The position numbers were made by a program, and so were the translations under genes. Below the pieces are notes generated by a model. The model did no database searches. It had not been told where the DNA came from and was given only the letters and a program-made list of their open reading frames with translations. Shown piece after piece: positions 1 through 8,353 of a stretch of 42,349 nucleotides of DNA; the stretch's first letter is position 1; each line of letters begins with the position of its first letter. The DNA lies in assembly GCF_014697475.1 (NCBI RefSeq), contig NZ_JACJRV010000062.1:1-42349 (forward strand). Reading direction: 5' to 3'. This DNA is from Nostoc sp. FACHB-152. Lineage in GTDB: Bacteria; Cyanobacteriota; Cyanobacteriia; Cyanobacteriales; Nostocaceae.

Positions 1-100
1 CGAACTCTAGCTAGTGCCACTGCCAAACTCAACCTCTGCTTCATCAGGCTCATGATTAAGAGGCTTGCAGGTTCTTCCTAAGATGTCAAATGGGTTCTAT

Positions 101-946
101 ATGTCCGATAATTTAATAATTAGAGAGCGTTGTTTCAATTGGGGACAACGTACTTATTTGATGGGTGTTTTAAATGTAACGCCTGATAGTTTTAGCGACG
201 GTGGCGATTTTAATAATACTTCTGCTGCATTAGCTCAAGCATGGGCAATGGTAGCTGCTGGTGCTGACATTATTGATGTTGGTGGGCAATCGACCCGACC
301 AGGGGCAGAGCAAATTACCCTTGAGGAAGAACTGGAGCGAGTAATTCCTGTTATAGAGATTCTTCGCTCTGAAATGACAGTACCCATATCTGTAGATACA
401 ACTAGATCTGCTGTAGCAAAAGCAGCAATAGAAGCTGGGGCAGATATCGTTAATGATATTTCTGGTGGTACATTTGACCCTGATATGTTGCCAACAGTTG
501 CCAGCCTGGATGTGCCAATAGTGTTGATGCATATCAAGGGAACGCCACAGACAATGCAACAGATGACTAACTATCAGGATTTGTTGGGTGAGATTTCTAA
601 TTTTTTGACAAAGCAAATTACTGTAGCAATTAACGCAGGCGTTGAACACCAGAAAATTATTCTTGATCCTGGGATTGGCTTTGCTAAGAACTATGAGCAG
701 AATTTAGAGATTTTGCGCGAGTTGCGATCGCTCTCAGCACTTAATTGCCCTATCTTAGTAGGAGCATCTCGCAAAAGTTTTATTGGTCGCATCTTAAATC
801 AACCAGAACCGAAAGCACGAGTTTGGGGAACAGCAGCGGCTTGTTGTGCTGCTATTGCTAACGGTGCTGATATCCTGCGAGTTCACGATGTTAAAGAAAT
901 GCGTGAAGTATCGCTAGTGGCTGATGTTTTGTTTCGGCATAGTTAA
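101..946 (+). CDS. folP: Dihydropteroate synthase
   Basis: This enzyme condenses p-aminobenzoate with hydroxymethyl-dihydropterin diphosphate to make dihydropteroate in cytoplasmic folate synthesis. The TIM-barrel family motifs are visible: MGVLNVTPDSFSDGG near the N-terminus, GADIIDVGGQSTRPGA, the VNDISGG strand, LMHIKGTP and near the C-terminus GASRKSFIGR, which carries the pterin and sulfonamide-contacting residues. The frame is open from 65, but I chose the ATG at 101 (281 aa) because the conserved region starts about 20 residues later, as is usual for the family; the ATG at 83 is possible and none of the starts has a strong ribosome binding site. The gene converges with the band 7 gene, with two bases between their stop codons, so there is no room for separate terminators. 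Function is secure; the start is moderately sure. Confidence 0.95.
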   Translation: MSDNLIIRERCFNWGQRTYLMGVLNVTPDSFSDGGDFNNTSAALAQAWAMVAAGADIIDVGGQSTRPGAEQITLEEELERVIPVIEILRSEMTVPISVDTTRSAVAKAAIEAGADIVNDISGGTFDPDMLPTVASLDVPIVLMHIKGTPQTMQQMTNYQDLLGEISNFLTKQITVAINAGVEHQKIILDPGIGFAKNYEQNLEILRELRSLSALNCPILVGASRKSFIGRILNQPEPKARVWGTAAACCAAIANGADILRVHDVKEMREVSLVADVLFRHS

Positions 947-948
947 AA

Positions 949-1791
949 CTACACAGTGCCATTATCAGATTTACTACTTTCAGTTTCTATACCTACGGTG
1001 TCACCAAGCATTTGATCTAACGCTCCTTCCGATAGTCCTTGGTTAAGAAAGACTACTTTGGCATTGGTACTAGCACTAAGTTTATGGCTTGCTTCTAATT
1101 GTTCTTGCGCTACCAAATACCTGAGAATTTCTCTAGTTTCGGGTTTAGCAGTGACAGCTTCCGAAAGTATCCGAATTGACTCTTTCGTTGCTTCGGCTCT
1201 CTTAATTGCAGCTTGTCGTTCTCCTTCGGCTTCGGAAATAGCTGCTTGCTTTCTAATTTCAGCCGCTTGTTGTTCAGCCATTGACCTTTGCACACTTTCT
1301 GGGGGTGTGATGCTTTGAATATCTACCCGGATAATCTTCACTCCCCATTTTTGACTGGTGTCATTAACAATCTGCAACAGCGATTGATTCATTTGATTCC
1401 TAGCAGAAACAGTTTCCGACAAGGTTCTCTCGGCAATGTGAGCACGGAGTTCAACGGTGACAAGGTTGGCTAAAGCCACTTGCATATCCTCAACTTTATA
1501 AAAGCTGTCCTCCATGTTGGTAATTTGCCAGGTGACAACACCATCAACTTCTAAGTAAACGTTATCTTTAGTGATTACTTTCTGAGGCTTGATGTCTAAA
1601 ATCTGCTCTCTTGTGGTATCTTCCATCACAACTTGATCCACAAAAGGCACAATAAAGTTCAACCCTGGCTTCAGAGTACGATGTTTCTGACCCAAGCGTT
1701 CAACTAGGGCTTCATTTCCTTCATTAATAATCTTGGCAGATCCTAATGCATAGCCGACAAGTGCTAAGACTATAGCAATAATTGGCTCCAT
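949..1791 (-). CDS. SPFH/band 7 (stomatin/prohibitin-like) membrane protein
   Basis: This is a 280-residue SPFH protein with one N-terminal membrane segment (about residues 3-18), then a band 7 domain (about 22-190) containing RLGQKHRTLKPGLNFIVPF and the REQILDIKPQ strand, then an Ala/Glu-rich helix (about 185-225: EAEGERQAAIKRAEATKES) expected to form a coiled coil. Family members assemble into large membrane-bound rings and often modulate membrane proteases or microdomains; the partner here is unknown. The start is well supported: AGGAG lies six bases before the ATG. No NfeD-like or FtsH gene is adjacent, so the operon partner often seen for this family is absent. It resembles the stomatin/paraslipin branch more than HflK/HflC, but subfamily placement is inference. 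Confidence 0.9.
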   Translation of the reverse strand: MEPIIAIVLALVGYALGSAKIINEGNEALVERLGQKHRTLKPGLNFIVPFVDQVVMEDTTREQILDIKPQKVITKDNVYLEVDGVVTWQITNMEDSFYKVEDMQVALANLVTVELRAHIAERTLSETVSARNQMNQSLLQIVNDTSQKWGVKIIRVDIQSITPPESVQRSMAEQQAAEIRKQAAISEAEGERQAAIKRAEATKESIRILSEAVTAKPETREILRYLVAQEQLEASHKLSASTNAKVVFLNQGLSEGALDQMLGDTVGIETESSKSDNGTV

Positions 1792-2264
1792 AGATGCTCC
1801 TATTTAAGTTTTGAGAGAATTTAGTGTTAAGGATATGGTATTTTGTCCTACCTTTTAGTCTAATGTCTCTAGTTTTTGCTTTTCTCAACACTCACTAACA
1901 GAATCTACATCTATGTTACATTTGCAACGTTTTGTGCAAACGAACAGATTGACAGAATGCGATCGCTATTAAACCACCTTGATAACATACTGGCAAGGAA
2001 TTTATGGTAGGTGACAGAGGATAGGTGATTGGTGAGCTACTGCTGTGAAAGGGTTCACCGATATAAAGCAAGTGGCTTTAAGAGCGTCACCCGAAGGGTG
2101 ACAGGGTTAAAAAGTTTTTTGATATTTAAGTTTCATCCTCGTTTGCGGTAATAATCACCTTAGCTATTAGCAGATTTACTTCAAGGCTAAATTCAACCAA
2201 GGTTTGATATTCATTAGTAGCAGGTATATACCCCAACCCAAAACAAGGCACAAACTAAACAATA
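1792..2264. other. Intergenic region without a gene
   Basis: No credible open reading frame is present between the band 7 gene and the hairpins that follow the polysaccharide export gene. The spacer holds one HIP1 octamer near 1960, a heptanucleotide repeat (2010-2037), and two adjacent perfect hairpins: TAAAGC/GCTTTA (2064-2080) and GTCACCC/GGGTGAC with a GAA loop (2086-2102). A T-run follows at 2115-2120, too far from the stem for a standard terminator. Confidence 0.6.
2010..2037. repeat. Heptanucleotide tandem repeat (STRR-like)
   Basis: Four imperfect 7-bp units lie in tandem: GGTGACA, GAGGATA, GGTGATT, GGTGAGC. This matches the style of short tandemly repeated repetitive sequences known from Anabaena and Nostoc. 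It is noncoding here. Confidence 0.6.
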
Positions 2265-2294
2265 ATCCTTGCAGGCGGGAGAGCTTGCAAGGAT
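2265..2294 (-). terminator. Strong hairpin downstream of the export gene (candidate terminator)
   Basis: A perfect 9-bp inverted repeat ATCCTTGCA/TGCAAGGAT extends inward by three more pairs, one of them G-U, and leaves a 6-base loop. In minus-strand sense it lies about 115 bases after the export gene's stop and is followed by a T-rich stretch. It could terminate that transcript or be an RNA structure of its own; the U-tract is not canonical. Confidence 0.4.
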
Positions 2295-2350
2295 CTTGGC
2301 GAAATTGAGACTGCAAAGAAACTGCCATTTTCTGGGAACCAAAAGATTAC

Positions 2351-2399
2351 CAGCTATGGGGACGAATAAACATTGCTTATTGTCCCCAAGATTTAGCTG
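2351..2399 (-). terminator. Long stem-loop just after the export gene stop
   Basis: Three nested arms pair: CAGCTA with TAGCTG, TGGGGAC with GTCCCCA, and AATAA with TTATT, with one bulged G, a 5-base bulge on one side and a 7-base loop. In minus-strand sense the structure starts about ten bases after the export gene stop. The downstream sequence has only a weak T-run, so it may act as a terminator or as a 3' end stabiliser. Confidence 0.5.
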
Positions 2400-2408
2400 T
2401 ATCTTAAA

Positions 2409-3929
2409 TTAAAGTCCGAAGATGCTGAGGAAACCCCTGAGAAGCCCGAAAGGCGCGAAGATGGTACCCAGAGAATCCCCAGTCTTGGCCGCACCATTGC
2501 GGCTAACTACTACAACGTCATTATTCCGCAGAATGGGATTAGTCTCTTCGTTAATTCCATCAGCCAAATTTATTTTGACGACACGTTTAGTAACAGAGCC
2601 ATCGGGGTTCAGCCGAATTAAATCTACAGCACCTCTACTAGCTCTAGCATCATTAAACCCACCAGCAGCCAGCAACGCTTGGTTTAAAGAACTATTGGGC
2701 TTAAGTTCGGTCGCGCCTGGTCTTTTCACTTCACCGACCACACCTATTTGAATTGTGTTCGGAGATAAAGTTGTATTAGCTAATTGGGTAGATTCTGCGG
2801 CGGTGAGATCTGTAGCTGTGGGAATAATCAGCGTATCTCCGTCCTGCACAATGATATCTTGATCAATATCACCACTTTGGAGTAGCTGCCAGAGATTCAC
2901 ATCAATAGTTTGTTCACCACCAGTTCTAGTGGGTCGGCGGAGTTTTAGGTTGCGAATGTCAGCTTGTCCTGTGATTCCACCTGCTAATTGAATCGCTCTG
3001 GTGACTGTAGGTAAACCACCTCCAGGAGCAGCAGCTGCGGCTCCTTCTCCACCACCGGCTGCTGAAACAACATACGAACCAGGACGATTTACTTCACCGA
3101 TAATAGCAACAGTTCGCGGTGCGGTAGGATTAGCTGCAAAGTTAGCTGCTGCTAAATTTCGTGCTTCAGCTTTGTTAAAGTTAGTTGCTGTAGGTACAAA
3201 GATGGTATCTCCATCCCGTAATGTAATATCTTGCCCTACCTGACCTGTTTGTACAGCATCTTTCAAGTTGAGGTTAACTATTTGCTCTCCACCTCGCCCG
3301 ATTTTACGCCGTACTTGTACTTGAGAAACATCGGCTGCTAAAGTCACACCCTGAGCCGTAGTTAATGCTGCTAATACAGTTGGGTATTGTACGCCGGGGT
3401 TATCTCCTGCACCGCCACTCAAGTTAAGAGTGTAAGATCCCGGTCGTGTAACTTCTCCAGCAACAAAGACATTAATGGGGCGTGGTGATAATAAGTTGAC
3501 AGATATTAAAGGACGTTTTAAATAGCGGGCGTATCTTCTAGCAATTTCATCAGCAGCTTGTTCAGTTGTTAAGCCTAAAACTGGGACGCTGCCTATTAGA
3601 GGTAAATTAATTGCGCCACCAGGAGGAATTTGATATTCGCCGGTGTATTCGGGTACTTCAAATACGTTAACACGTATGCGATCGCCGCCTCCTAAGGTGT
3701 AATTGGTATCTAATTGTTGTGCTGTTGGTGATACCTGTAGTGGCGGTTGTATTACTCTTTGCCTAGTTGGTGATACTGGTTTTGACGTTGGTATAACTGG
3801 TTGTAATTTTGGTAATACTGGTTGTCCCTGAGCTAGGCTGACGGGCGACACAGCTAAATTAATAGCCGAACAAAAAGCCACACCCATCATTGGCTGGGTG
3901 AGGGATTTCCATAAACCTGTGTTAAGCAT
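2409..3929 (-). CDS. Wza-like polysaccharide export protein with SLBB domains
   Basis: This is an outer-membrane/periplasmic polysaccharide export protein of the Wza/OtsB-secretin-like family, expected to form the exit channel for capsule, sheath or exopolysaccharide. The frame is open to a TTG at 3962, but the ATG at 3929 is preceded by AAGGGA at good spacing and gives a clean signal peptide (basic start, hydrophobic stretch to about residue 30, SLAQG cleavage region). After a proline-rich linker comes the Poly_export domain (about 77-170, beginning YTLGGGDRIRVNVFEVPEY). Three SLBB-type units follow, each opening with a V-x-GEV-x-RPG motif (FVAGEVTRPG, AIIGEVNRPG, GVVGEVKRPG). A Gly/Ala-rich loop interrupts the second unit. 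No Wzc-like or glycosyltransferase genes are adjacent, so the polysaccharide cannot be named. Confidence 0.88.
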   Translation of the reverse strand: MLNTGLWKSLTQPMMGVAFCSAINLAVSPVSLAQGQPVLPKLQPVIPTSKPVSPTRQRVIQPPLQVSPTAQQLDTNYTLGGGDRIRVNVFEVPEYTGEYQIPPGGAINLPLIGSVPVLGLTTEQAADEIARRYARYLKRPLISVNLLSPRPINVFVAGEVTRPGSYTLNLSGGAGDNPGVQYPTVLAALTTAQGVTLAADVSQVQVRRKIGRGGEQIVNLNLKDAVQTGQVGQDITLRDGDTIFVPTATNFNKAEARNLAAANFAANPTAPRTVAIIGEVNRPGSYVVSAAGGGEGAAAAAPGGGLPTVTRAIQLAGGITGQADIRNLKLRRPTRTGGEQTIDVNLWQLLQSGDIDQDIIVQDGDTLIIPTATDLTAAESTQLANTTLSPNTIQIGVVGEVKRPGATELKPNSSLNQALLAAGGFNDARASRGAVDLIRLNPDGSVTKRVVKINLADGINEETNPILRNNDVVVVSRNGAAKTGDSLGTIFAPFGLLRGFLSIFGL

Positions 3930-4158
3930 ATTTCCCTTAGACTCTGAGACTACGATCGGCAAAGTACTGTCTAAACATTTTAATCTTGACTATACTTAAG
4001 TATCTCGGTTCCCGACATATTTTATTTTCCCAGAAGGATACTATTTTCCGGAAGCATAATTGTTTATTGCATTTGAATTTTTAATAAAGTTAAGTTAAAG
4101 TTATCTGCACTTAGATCTAAAATTTACAGTTAATTAAGCTGAGATTGAAAGTATGGCA

Positions 4159-4188
4159 GGCAACAGGCAACAGACAACAAGCAACAGG
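4159..4188. repeat. Heptanucleotide tandem repeat (STRR-like)
   Basis: Four 7-bp units GGCAACA, GGCAACA, GACAACA, AGCAACA lie in the AT-rich spacer (3930-4361) upstream of the export gene. The other strand reads TTGCC-type units, the same class as the arrays at 23739 and 25653. Apart from this array and the hairpin at 4310 I see nothing else in the spacer. Confidence 0.7.
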
Positions 4189-4309
4189 CTTAAAATTCTT
4201 TTTTTGTAAGTGTTTTGTCATTAGATAATATCTTAATTTAACTGTAAAATGTTAATTTTTTATCTGGCTTAAAGCTAGTAAAAATTCTGACAGTCTAACA
4301 AATAACAAT

Positions 4310-4337
4310 AACACCAACTTCTTAAAAAGTCGGAGTT
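4310..4337 (-). terminator. Terminator-like hairpin after the ABC ATPase gene
   Basis: AACACCAACTT and AAGTCGGAGTT form an 11-bp stem with two mismatches and a 6-base loop. In minus-strand sense the hairpin starts about 24 bases after the ABC gene's stop and is followed by a T-rich run (ATTGTTATTTG), as expected for intrinsic termination. Confidence 0.6.
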
Positions 4338-4361
4338 ATAAAAATTTCAATTTTCACCAAT

Positions 4362-5345
4362 TTAGTTCACTGAGAGTTTTTGTTTTTCTAGCTGTTCAAT
4401 AAAAAAGTCTTCTAAGGAATGACGAGATAAATCTAGAGAAATAATATGACCTTCCATTAAGCGAAGACTATCAAGAAAATCATAGTAATCTTCTTGTAGC
4501 GTTCCTTGCCAAGAACCATCATGGCTAAATACAAGGTTAGGTATCCATTTGTGGAGAATTTCTTGATCACCACCTTTACCCTTGATATGGTAAGCGTTAC
4601 TCCTACCTAATAATTCATTGAGAGAACCAGAACAAATTAATTCACCTTTAGAGAGGATAGCAATGCGATCGCAAATTTGCTCTACCTCACTGAGAATATG
4701 GCTGTTGAAAAAAATAGTCTTACCTGCGGCTTTCAACCCTAAAATGATTTCTCGCATTTGGTAGCGTCCCAGAGGGTCGAGTCCCGACATCGGTTCATCG
4801 AGAAATATCAGTGCGGGGTCATTAATTAACGCTTGCGCCATACCGACACGCTGTAGCATTCCCTTAGAGTAACGACGCATTTGTTTTTTACGTGCGTCAG
4901 CAACAGGTAAACCCACTAATTCCAAAAGTTGCGGAATGCGATCGCGCTGTATATTTCTGGGAATCTGGAAGAGTCCAGCCGCTAACTCTAAAAATTCCCA
5001 ACCAGTCAAATAATCGTACAAATAAGGGTTTTCTGGCAGATAGCCGATGCTTTGTTTAATTTGGCGATCGCCTAATGGCTTACCAAACAATAACCCCCGT
5101 CCCCCAGTTGGACGGATAATTCCTAGCAACAGCTTTAATAAAGTAGTCTTACCAGCACCATTCGGCCCCAGTAGCCCAAAAGTTTCCCCCTGGTAAACTG
5201 TCAAAGAACAGCCTTTGAGAGATACGACTTTTTGATTCAGCCAAAAGCCACTGCGGTATACTTTTCGCAAATCAAAGGTTGAAACAACTGGCGGAACATT
5301 AATAGGTTGTGATTGAGATTCAGGAGTATCTACAACAGATTTCAT
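4362..5345 (-). CDS. ABC transporter ATP-binding protein (ABC-2 type)
   Basis: This is a 327-residue ATPase subunit of an ABC transporter. The order of motifs is complete: Walker A GPNGAGKT (60-67), a Q-loop region in IGYLPENPYLYDYL, signature YSKGM followed by LQRVG, Walker B LIFLDEP with a SGLDP D-loop, and the switch histidine in NSHIL. A ~90-residue C-terminal extension after the H-loop is typical of CcmA/NatA-like ATPases that pair with ABC-2 membrane proteins, used for drugs, lipids or polysaccharides. No permease gene is next to it; the upstream gene on the same strand is hisB. It must therefore work with a permease encoded elsewhere. The substrate is unknown. Confidence 0.92.
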   Translation of the reverse strand: MKSVVDTPESQSQPINVPPVVSTFDLRKVYRSGFWLNQKVVSLKGCSLTVYQGETFGLLGPNGAGKTTLLKLLLGIIRPTGGRGLLFGKPLGDRQIKQSIGYLPENPYLYDYLTGWEFLELAAGLFQIPRNIQRDRIPQLLELVGLPVADARKKQMRRYSKGMLQRVGMAQALINDPALIFLDEPMSGLDPLGRYQMREIILGLKAAGKTIFFNSHILSEVEQICDRIAILSKGELICSGSLNELLGRSNAYHIKGKGGDQEILHKWIPNLVFSHDGSWQGTLQEDYYDFLDSLRLMEGHIISLDLSRHSLEDFFIEQLEKQKLSVN

Positions 5346-5388
5346 ATTAGTTTCAGTTAATACCTAGCAATGTTATAGCCGCCAGTCG

Positions 5389-5416
5389 GGTATGTTGTCG
5401 CGTAGCGCAACGTACC
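5389..5416. repeat. Palindromic repeat in the hisB-ABC spacer
   Basis: A 12-bp stem (GGTAT, GTTG and CGC pairing with GCG, CAAC and GTACC, including one G-T pair) has a bulged T and a GTA loop. The core GTTGCGCTACGCGAC looks like a dispersed cyanobacterial palindrome. There is no T-run, so I do not call it a terminator. Confidence 0.45.
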
Positions 5417-5455
5417 AAATTTTATATAAGCTGCTACTCAAAGCCAGACTCAGCT

Positions 5456-6103
5456 TTATAAAACACCTTTAGAACTAGGAATTGTCCCAGCACGACGAGG
5501 ATCAACTTCAATCGCTATCCGCATAGCTCTGGCAAAAGCTTTGAATGTTGCTTCAATAATGTGATGGGAATTAATGCCATCTAGTTGGCGAATATGCAGT
5601 GTGATTTGGCTATGATTCACTAATGCCACAAAAAATTCCCTTACTAGCTGAGTATCATATGTGCCGACTCGTTGTGTGGGAATTTCCAAGCCGTAGCTAA
5701 GGTGGGGTCTTCCAGAAAAATCTAACGCCACCTGAATTAAAGCTTCATCTAAAGGTGCTAAAAAATTCCCAAAACGGACAATACCTTTTCTATCACCTAA
5801 CGCTTTATGCAAAGCTTGACCTAAAGTAATGCCGACATCTTCGTTAGTGTGATGGTCATCAATTTCCCAGTCGCCCTTAGCTTTGATATCTAAATCAATC
5901 AAACCGTGGGATGAAATTTGATGCAACATATGATCTAAAAAAGGCACACCAGTTGCAGCAGTACATTTTCCTGTGCCATCCAAGTTGATAGTTACTTGCA
6001 CATCAGTTTCACCAGTAACGCGGTGAACAGAGGCAATACGAGCCGTGGTAAGAGAAACTTGGTGCAGAATAGAATCTTTGCTAGAAGTATCGCTGATTTG
6101 CAT
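5456..6103 (-). CDS. hisB: Imidazoleglycerol-phosphate dehydratase
   Basis: HisB removes water from imidazole glycerol phosphate to give imidazole acetol phosphate, step six of histidine synthesis in the cytoplasm. At 215 residues it is the monofunctional form, without the phosphatase domain fused in enterobacteria. The metal-binding histidine signatures are present in both halves: FLDHMLHQ with DDHHTNEDV in the first, and [16 protein letters not shown] in the second. The C-terminus [13 protein letters not shown] is typical. It lies downstream of fabI on the same strand, separated by a 96-base spacer filled with inverted heptanucleotide repeats. No other his genes are nearby, which is normal for dispersed cyanobacterial his genes. 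Confidence 0.96.
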   Translation of the reverse strand: MQISDTSSKDSILHQVSLTTARIASVHRVTGETDVQVTINLDGTGKCTAATGVPFLDHMLHQISSHGLIDLDIKAKGDWEIDDHHTNEDVGITLGQALHKALGDRKGIVRFGNFLAPLDEALIQVALDFSGRPHLSYGLEIPTQRVGTYDTQLVREFFVALVNHSQITLHIRQLDGINSHHIIEATFKAFARAMRIAIEVDPRRAGTIPSSKGVL

Positions 6104-6110
6104 AGTTAAC

Positions 6111-6191
6111 TAGGGAGTAGGGAATAGGGAGTAGGGAGTAGAAGATAAAACAGTGGAGCCACCACTCCCTACTCACCACTCACTACTCCCC
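6111..6191. repeat. Inverted pair of heptanucleotide arrays forming a long hairpin
   Basis: Four TAGGGAG-type units (6111-6138) face four ACTCCCT/ACTCACC-type units (6164-6191) on the other strand. Bases 6113-6139 can pair with 6190-6164 at 23 of 27 positions, leaving a ~24-base loop. The structure nearly fills the fabI-hisB spacer, so a through-transcript would carry it just before hisB. Confidence 0.75.
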
Positions 6192-6199
6192 AAATCTTA

Positions 6200-6976
6200 T
6201 TACATTCCCATAATTTCATATCCTGCATCCACGTACAGAACTTGCCCGGTAATACCACTGGCTAAATCACTGCACAAGAAAGCCGCAGTATTACCCACTT
6301 CTTGTTGCGTTACTGTACGCCGCAGGGGTGCTACTTGTTCAACATGATGAATCATGTCTAAAATTCCGCCGACTGCTGAAGATGCCAAAGTCCGAATTGG
6401 CCCAGCTGAGATGGCATTGACGCGAATATTTTGAGGGCCTAGTTCTGCGGCTAAATAACGCACACTCGCTTCTAAGCCTGCCTTGGCTACTCCCATAACG
6501 TTGTAATTAGGAACAGCTCTAACACCACCAAGATACGTCAAGGTGACAATGCTACCGCCTTCTGTCATTAAAGATTTAGCCGCGCCACTTAACTGTACTA
6601 AAGAATAAGTACTAATCTCTAAAGCTGTATTGAAACCAGAACGGGAAGTTTGGCTAAATCCTCCAGTTAAATCATCTTTATTAGCAAACGCCAGACAGTG
6701 GATGAGGATATCTAACTTGCCCCACTTGTCACGCACCGCTTCAAAGGTAGAGTTAATTTGTTCGTCGTTCTGGACATTACAGGGAACAAATAAGCTGGGG
6801 TTGAGAGGTTCTACCAATTCTGCGACTTTTTTTTCCATCTTGCCGCGTTCGTCAGGTAGGTAAGTAATACCTAAATTCGCTCCGGCTGCGTGCAGTTGTT
6901 GAGCAATACCCCATGCGATAGAGCGATTATTGGCAATACCTGTAACAAGGGCGTTCTTTCCAGTCAGATTCAGCAT
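6200..6976 (-). CDS. fabI: Enoyl-[acyl-carrier-protein] reductase (NADH)
   Basis: FabI reduces the enoyl-ACP double bond with NADH, the last step of each cycle of type II fatty acid synthesis. The fold is a short-chain dehydrogenase: the nucleotide-binding stretch GIANNRSIAWG near the N-terminus, and the catalytic pair in YNVMGVAK, with the spacing Tyr-x6-Lys of FabI-type reductases. The frame is open to an ATG at 6997, but I chose the ATG at 6976. That gives MLNLTGKNALVTG as the N-terminus and 258 residues, the usual cyanobacterial length. It is transcribed divergently from ntcA across a ~530-base spacer and is followed by hisB on the same strand. FabI is the triclosan target in other bacteria. 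Confidence 0.95.
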   Translation of the reverse strand: MLNLTGKNALVTGIANNRSIAWGIAQQLHAAGANLGITYLPDERGKMEKKVAELVEPLNPSLFVPCNVQNDEQINSTFEAVRDKWGKLDILIHCLAFANKDDLTGGFSQTSRSGFNTALEISTYSLVQLSGAAKSLMTEGGSIVTLTYLGGVRAVPNYNVMGVAKAGLEASVRYLAAELGPQNIRVNAISAGPIRTLASSAVGGILDMIHHVEQVAPLRRTVTQQEVGNTAAFLCSDLASGITGQVLYVDAGYEIMGM

Positions 6977-7405
6977 ACAAATTGTTAACGAAATCAATCA
7001 TGATCAGGATGCCTGAGCAGTATCCAATATTTTTGTTGATCCTTTAGGTTCCCTTTTACAGGAGAGTATTGCAGACGGAAGTCTAAATTTTTTCAGGGAA
7101 TTTAGAATACTTCAACTGCTTAGTGTATCATCAGGGACTTTTCAGACATCCTCTTAGGAGGATACTAGAATCTGAGGCCTGTTTTTCTTTGTTTGGCACA
7201 GGATTTGTAAAAATAATATTTAGGAGATATGTTTCCTGTTTAAAAAAATTGTCTGCAATTCCTGAAGATATTCTCAAGATCTCGTAAATTTTTTTGCAAA
7301 AAACCTGATAGATAGGAGTTTGTAAGTACTTATAACAACTACTAGCTAAAACAGTGAAAAATTATGTATCATTATGAACAAATCAGCCTCAAGTTGAGTA
7401 TTTGA
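6977..7405. other. Divergent fabI/ntcA promoter region
   Basis: This AT-rich spacer holds no gene. It contains a perfect 8-bp inverted repeat TCTAAATT/AATTTAGA (7082-7089 with 7099-7106). A sequence starting GTAAGTAC at 7322 only partly resembles an NtcA box (GTA-N8-TAA). The fabI promoter must lie in the low-coordinate part, but I cannot place its -10 with confidence. Confidence 0.5.
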
Positions 7406-7419
7406 GTATAGGAAAGTAC
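7406..7419 (+). promoter_or_regulatory. NtcA-binding site upstream of ntcA
   Basis: GTATAGGAAAGTAC matches the NtcA consensus GTA-N8-TAC exactly. Its centre lies about 98 bases before the ntcA ATG. If it acts as a class II activator site centred at -41.5, transcription would start near 7454; the AT-rich stretch TTTATTCATTT around 7437-7447 would be the -10 region, although it is not a good match to the consensus. Autoactivation of ntcA is established in Anabaena; its operation at this site is inference from the motif. Confidence 0.7.
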
Positions 7420-7509
7420 AGAAAGGTTGACGGTGATTTATTCATTTTTCAGGTGTATTCTTAGGTAATTAGTTTCTTAGTTTTTCCGGCATTGGGTAGG
7501 GGAAGGGAG

Positions 7510-8181
7510 ATGATCGTGACACAAGATAAAGCCCTAGCAAATGTTTTTCGTCAGATGGCAACTGGCGCGTTTCCGCCTGTTGTGGAAACGTTTGAACGAA
7601 ATAAAACGATCTTTTTTCCGGGCGATCCTGCTGAACGAGTTTATTTTCTTCTTAAGGGTGCTGTAAAACTTTCCAGGGTATACGAAGCAGGAGAAGAAAT
7701 AACGGTAGCACTGTTGCGGGAAAATAGTGTTTTTGGTGTGTTGTCTTTGCTGACGGGAAATAAGTCGGATAGGTTTTACCACGCTGTTGCATTTACTCCT
7801 GTAGAATTGCTGTCAGCACCAATTGAACAAGTAGAGCAAGCACTCAAGGAAAATCCAGAATTGTCAATGCTAATGCTGCGGGGTCTGTCTTCGCGGATTT
7901 TGCAGACAGAGATGATGATTGAAACTCTAGCTCACCGAGATATGGGTTCCAGATTGGTGAGTTTTTTATTAATTCTTTGTCGTGATTTTGGTGTTCCTTG
8001 TGCAGATGGCATCACAATTGATCTCAAGCTATCTCATCAAGCGATCGCAGAGGCAATTGGTTCGACTCGCGTTACCGTCACTAGATTACTTGGTGATTTA
8101 CGTGAAAAGAAAATGATTTCTATTCACAAAAAGAAGATTACTGTGCATAAACCTGTTAGCTTAAGTAGGCAGTTCACTTAA
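7510..8181 (+). CDS. ntcA: Global nitrogen regulator NtcA (CRP family)
   Basis: NtcA is the 2-oxoglutarate-responsive activator of nitrogen assimilation genes in cyanobacteria and is required for heterocyst development in filamentous forms. From the ATG at 7510, preceded by GGAAGGGAG, it is 223 residues, the standard length. It begins [16 protein letters not shown] and contains a cyclic-nucleotide-type effector domain (about 30-120), a long dimer helix and a C-terminal helix-turn-helix (about 165-200; [20 protein letters not shown]). From memory it is almost identical to the Anabaena protein, a strong lineage marker. A perfect NtcA box lies upstream, indicating autoregulation. An in-frame start 18 bases further upstream is less likely because it lacks the ribosome binding site. 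Confidence 0.98.
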   Translation: MIVTQDKALANVFRQMATGAFPPVVETFERNKTIFFPGDPAERVYFLLKGAVKLSRVYEAGEEITVALLRENSVFGVLSLLTGNKSDRFYHAVAFTPVELLSAPIEQVEQALKENPELSMLMLRGLSSRILQTEMMIETLAHRDMGSRLVSFLLILCRDFGVPCADGITIDLKLSHQAIAEAIGSTRVTVTRLLGDLREKKMISIHKKKITVHKPVSLSRQFT

Positions 8182-8353
8182 AACCAATTGGAGGTAGAGG
8201 AGTTGGCAAGTATTACGTTTGTTTTTGCAGTTAATACTCATAGCTAGAGGTAAATCTAAAATTGATTAAGATCAGCTATTGCCAATCATCTATCCTCCAC
8301 AGACAATGGTCGAAAGTAGTAGGCTGTATCTGGAACCATTTCGGTAGTTGAAG

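Noticed and set aside
1-81. Open frame of 26 codons at the left edge, possibly the tail of an upstream gene
   Set aside because: The residues do not resemble the C-terminus of triosephosphate isomerase, which often precedes folP in cyanobacteria, and the length is too short to judge.
2003-2120. A possible small RNA: TTGATA, 18-base spacer, TATGGT, two hairpins and a T-run
   Set aside because: The -10 overlaps a heptanucleotide repeat and the T-run lies 12 bases after the last stem, so the match to a promoter-plus-terminator layout may be chance.
4159-4188. A minimal CRISPR array
   Set aside because: The units are 7 bp with no spacers and no cas genes are in the window; it is a simple tandem repeat.
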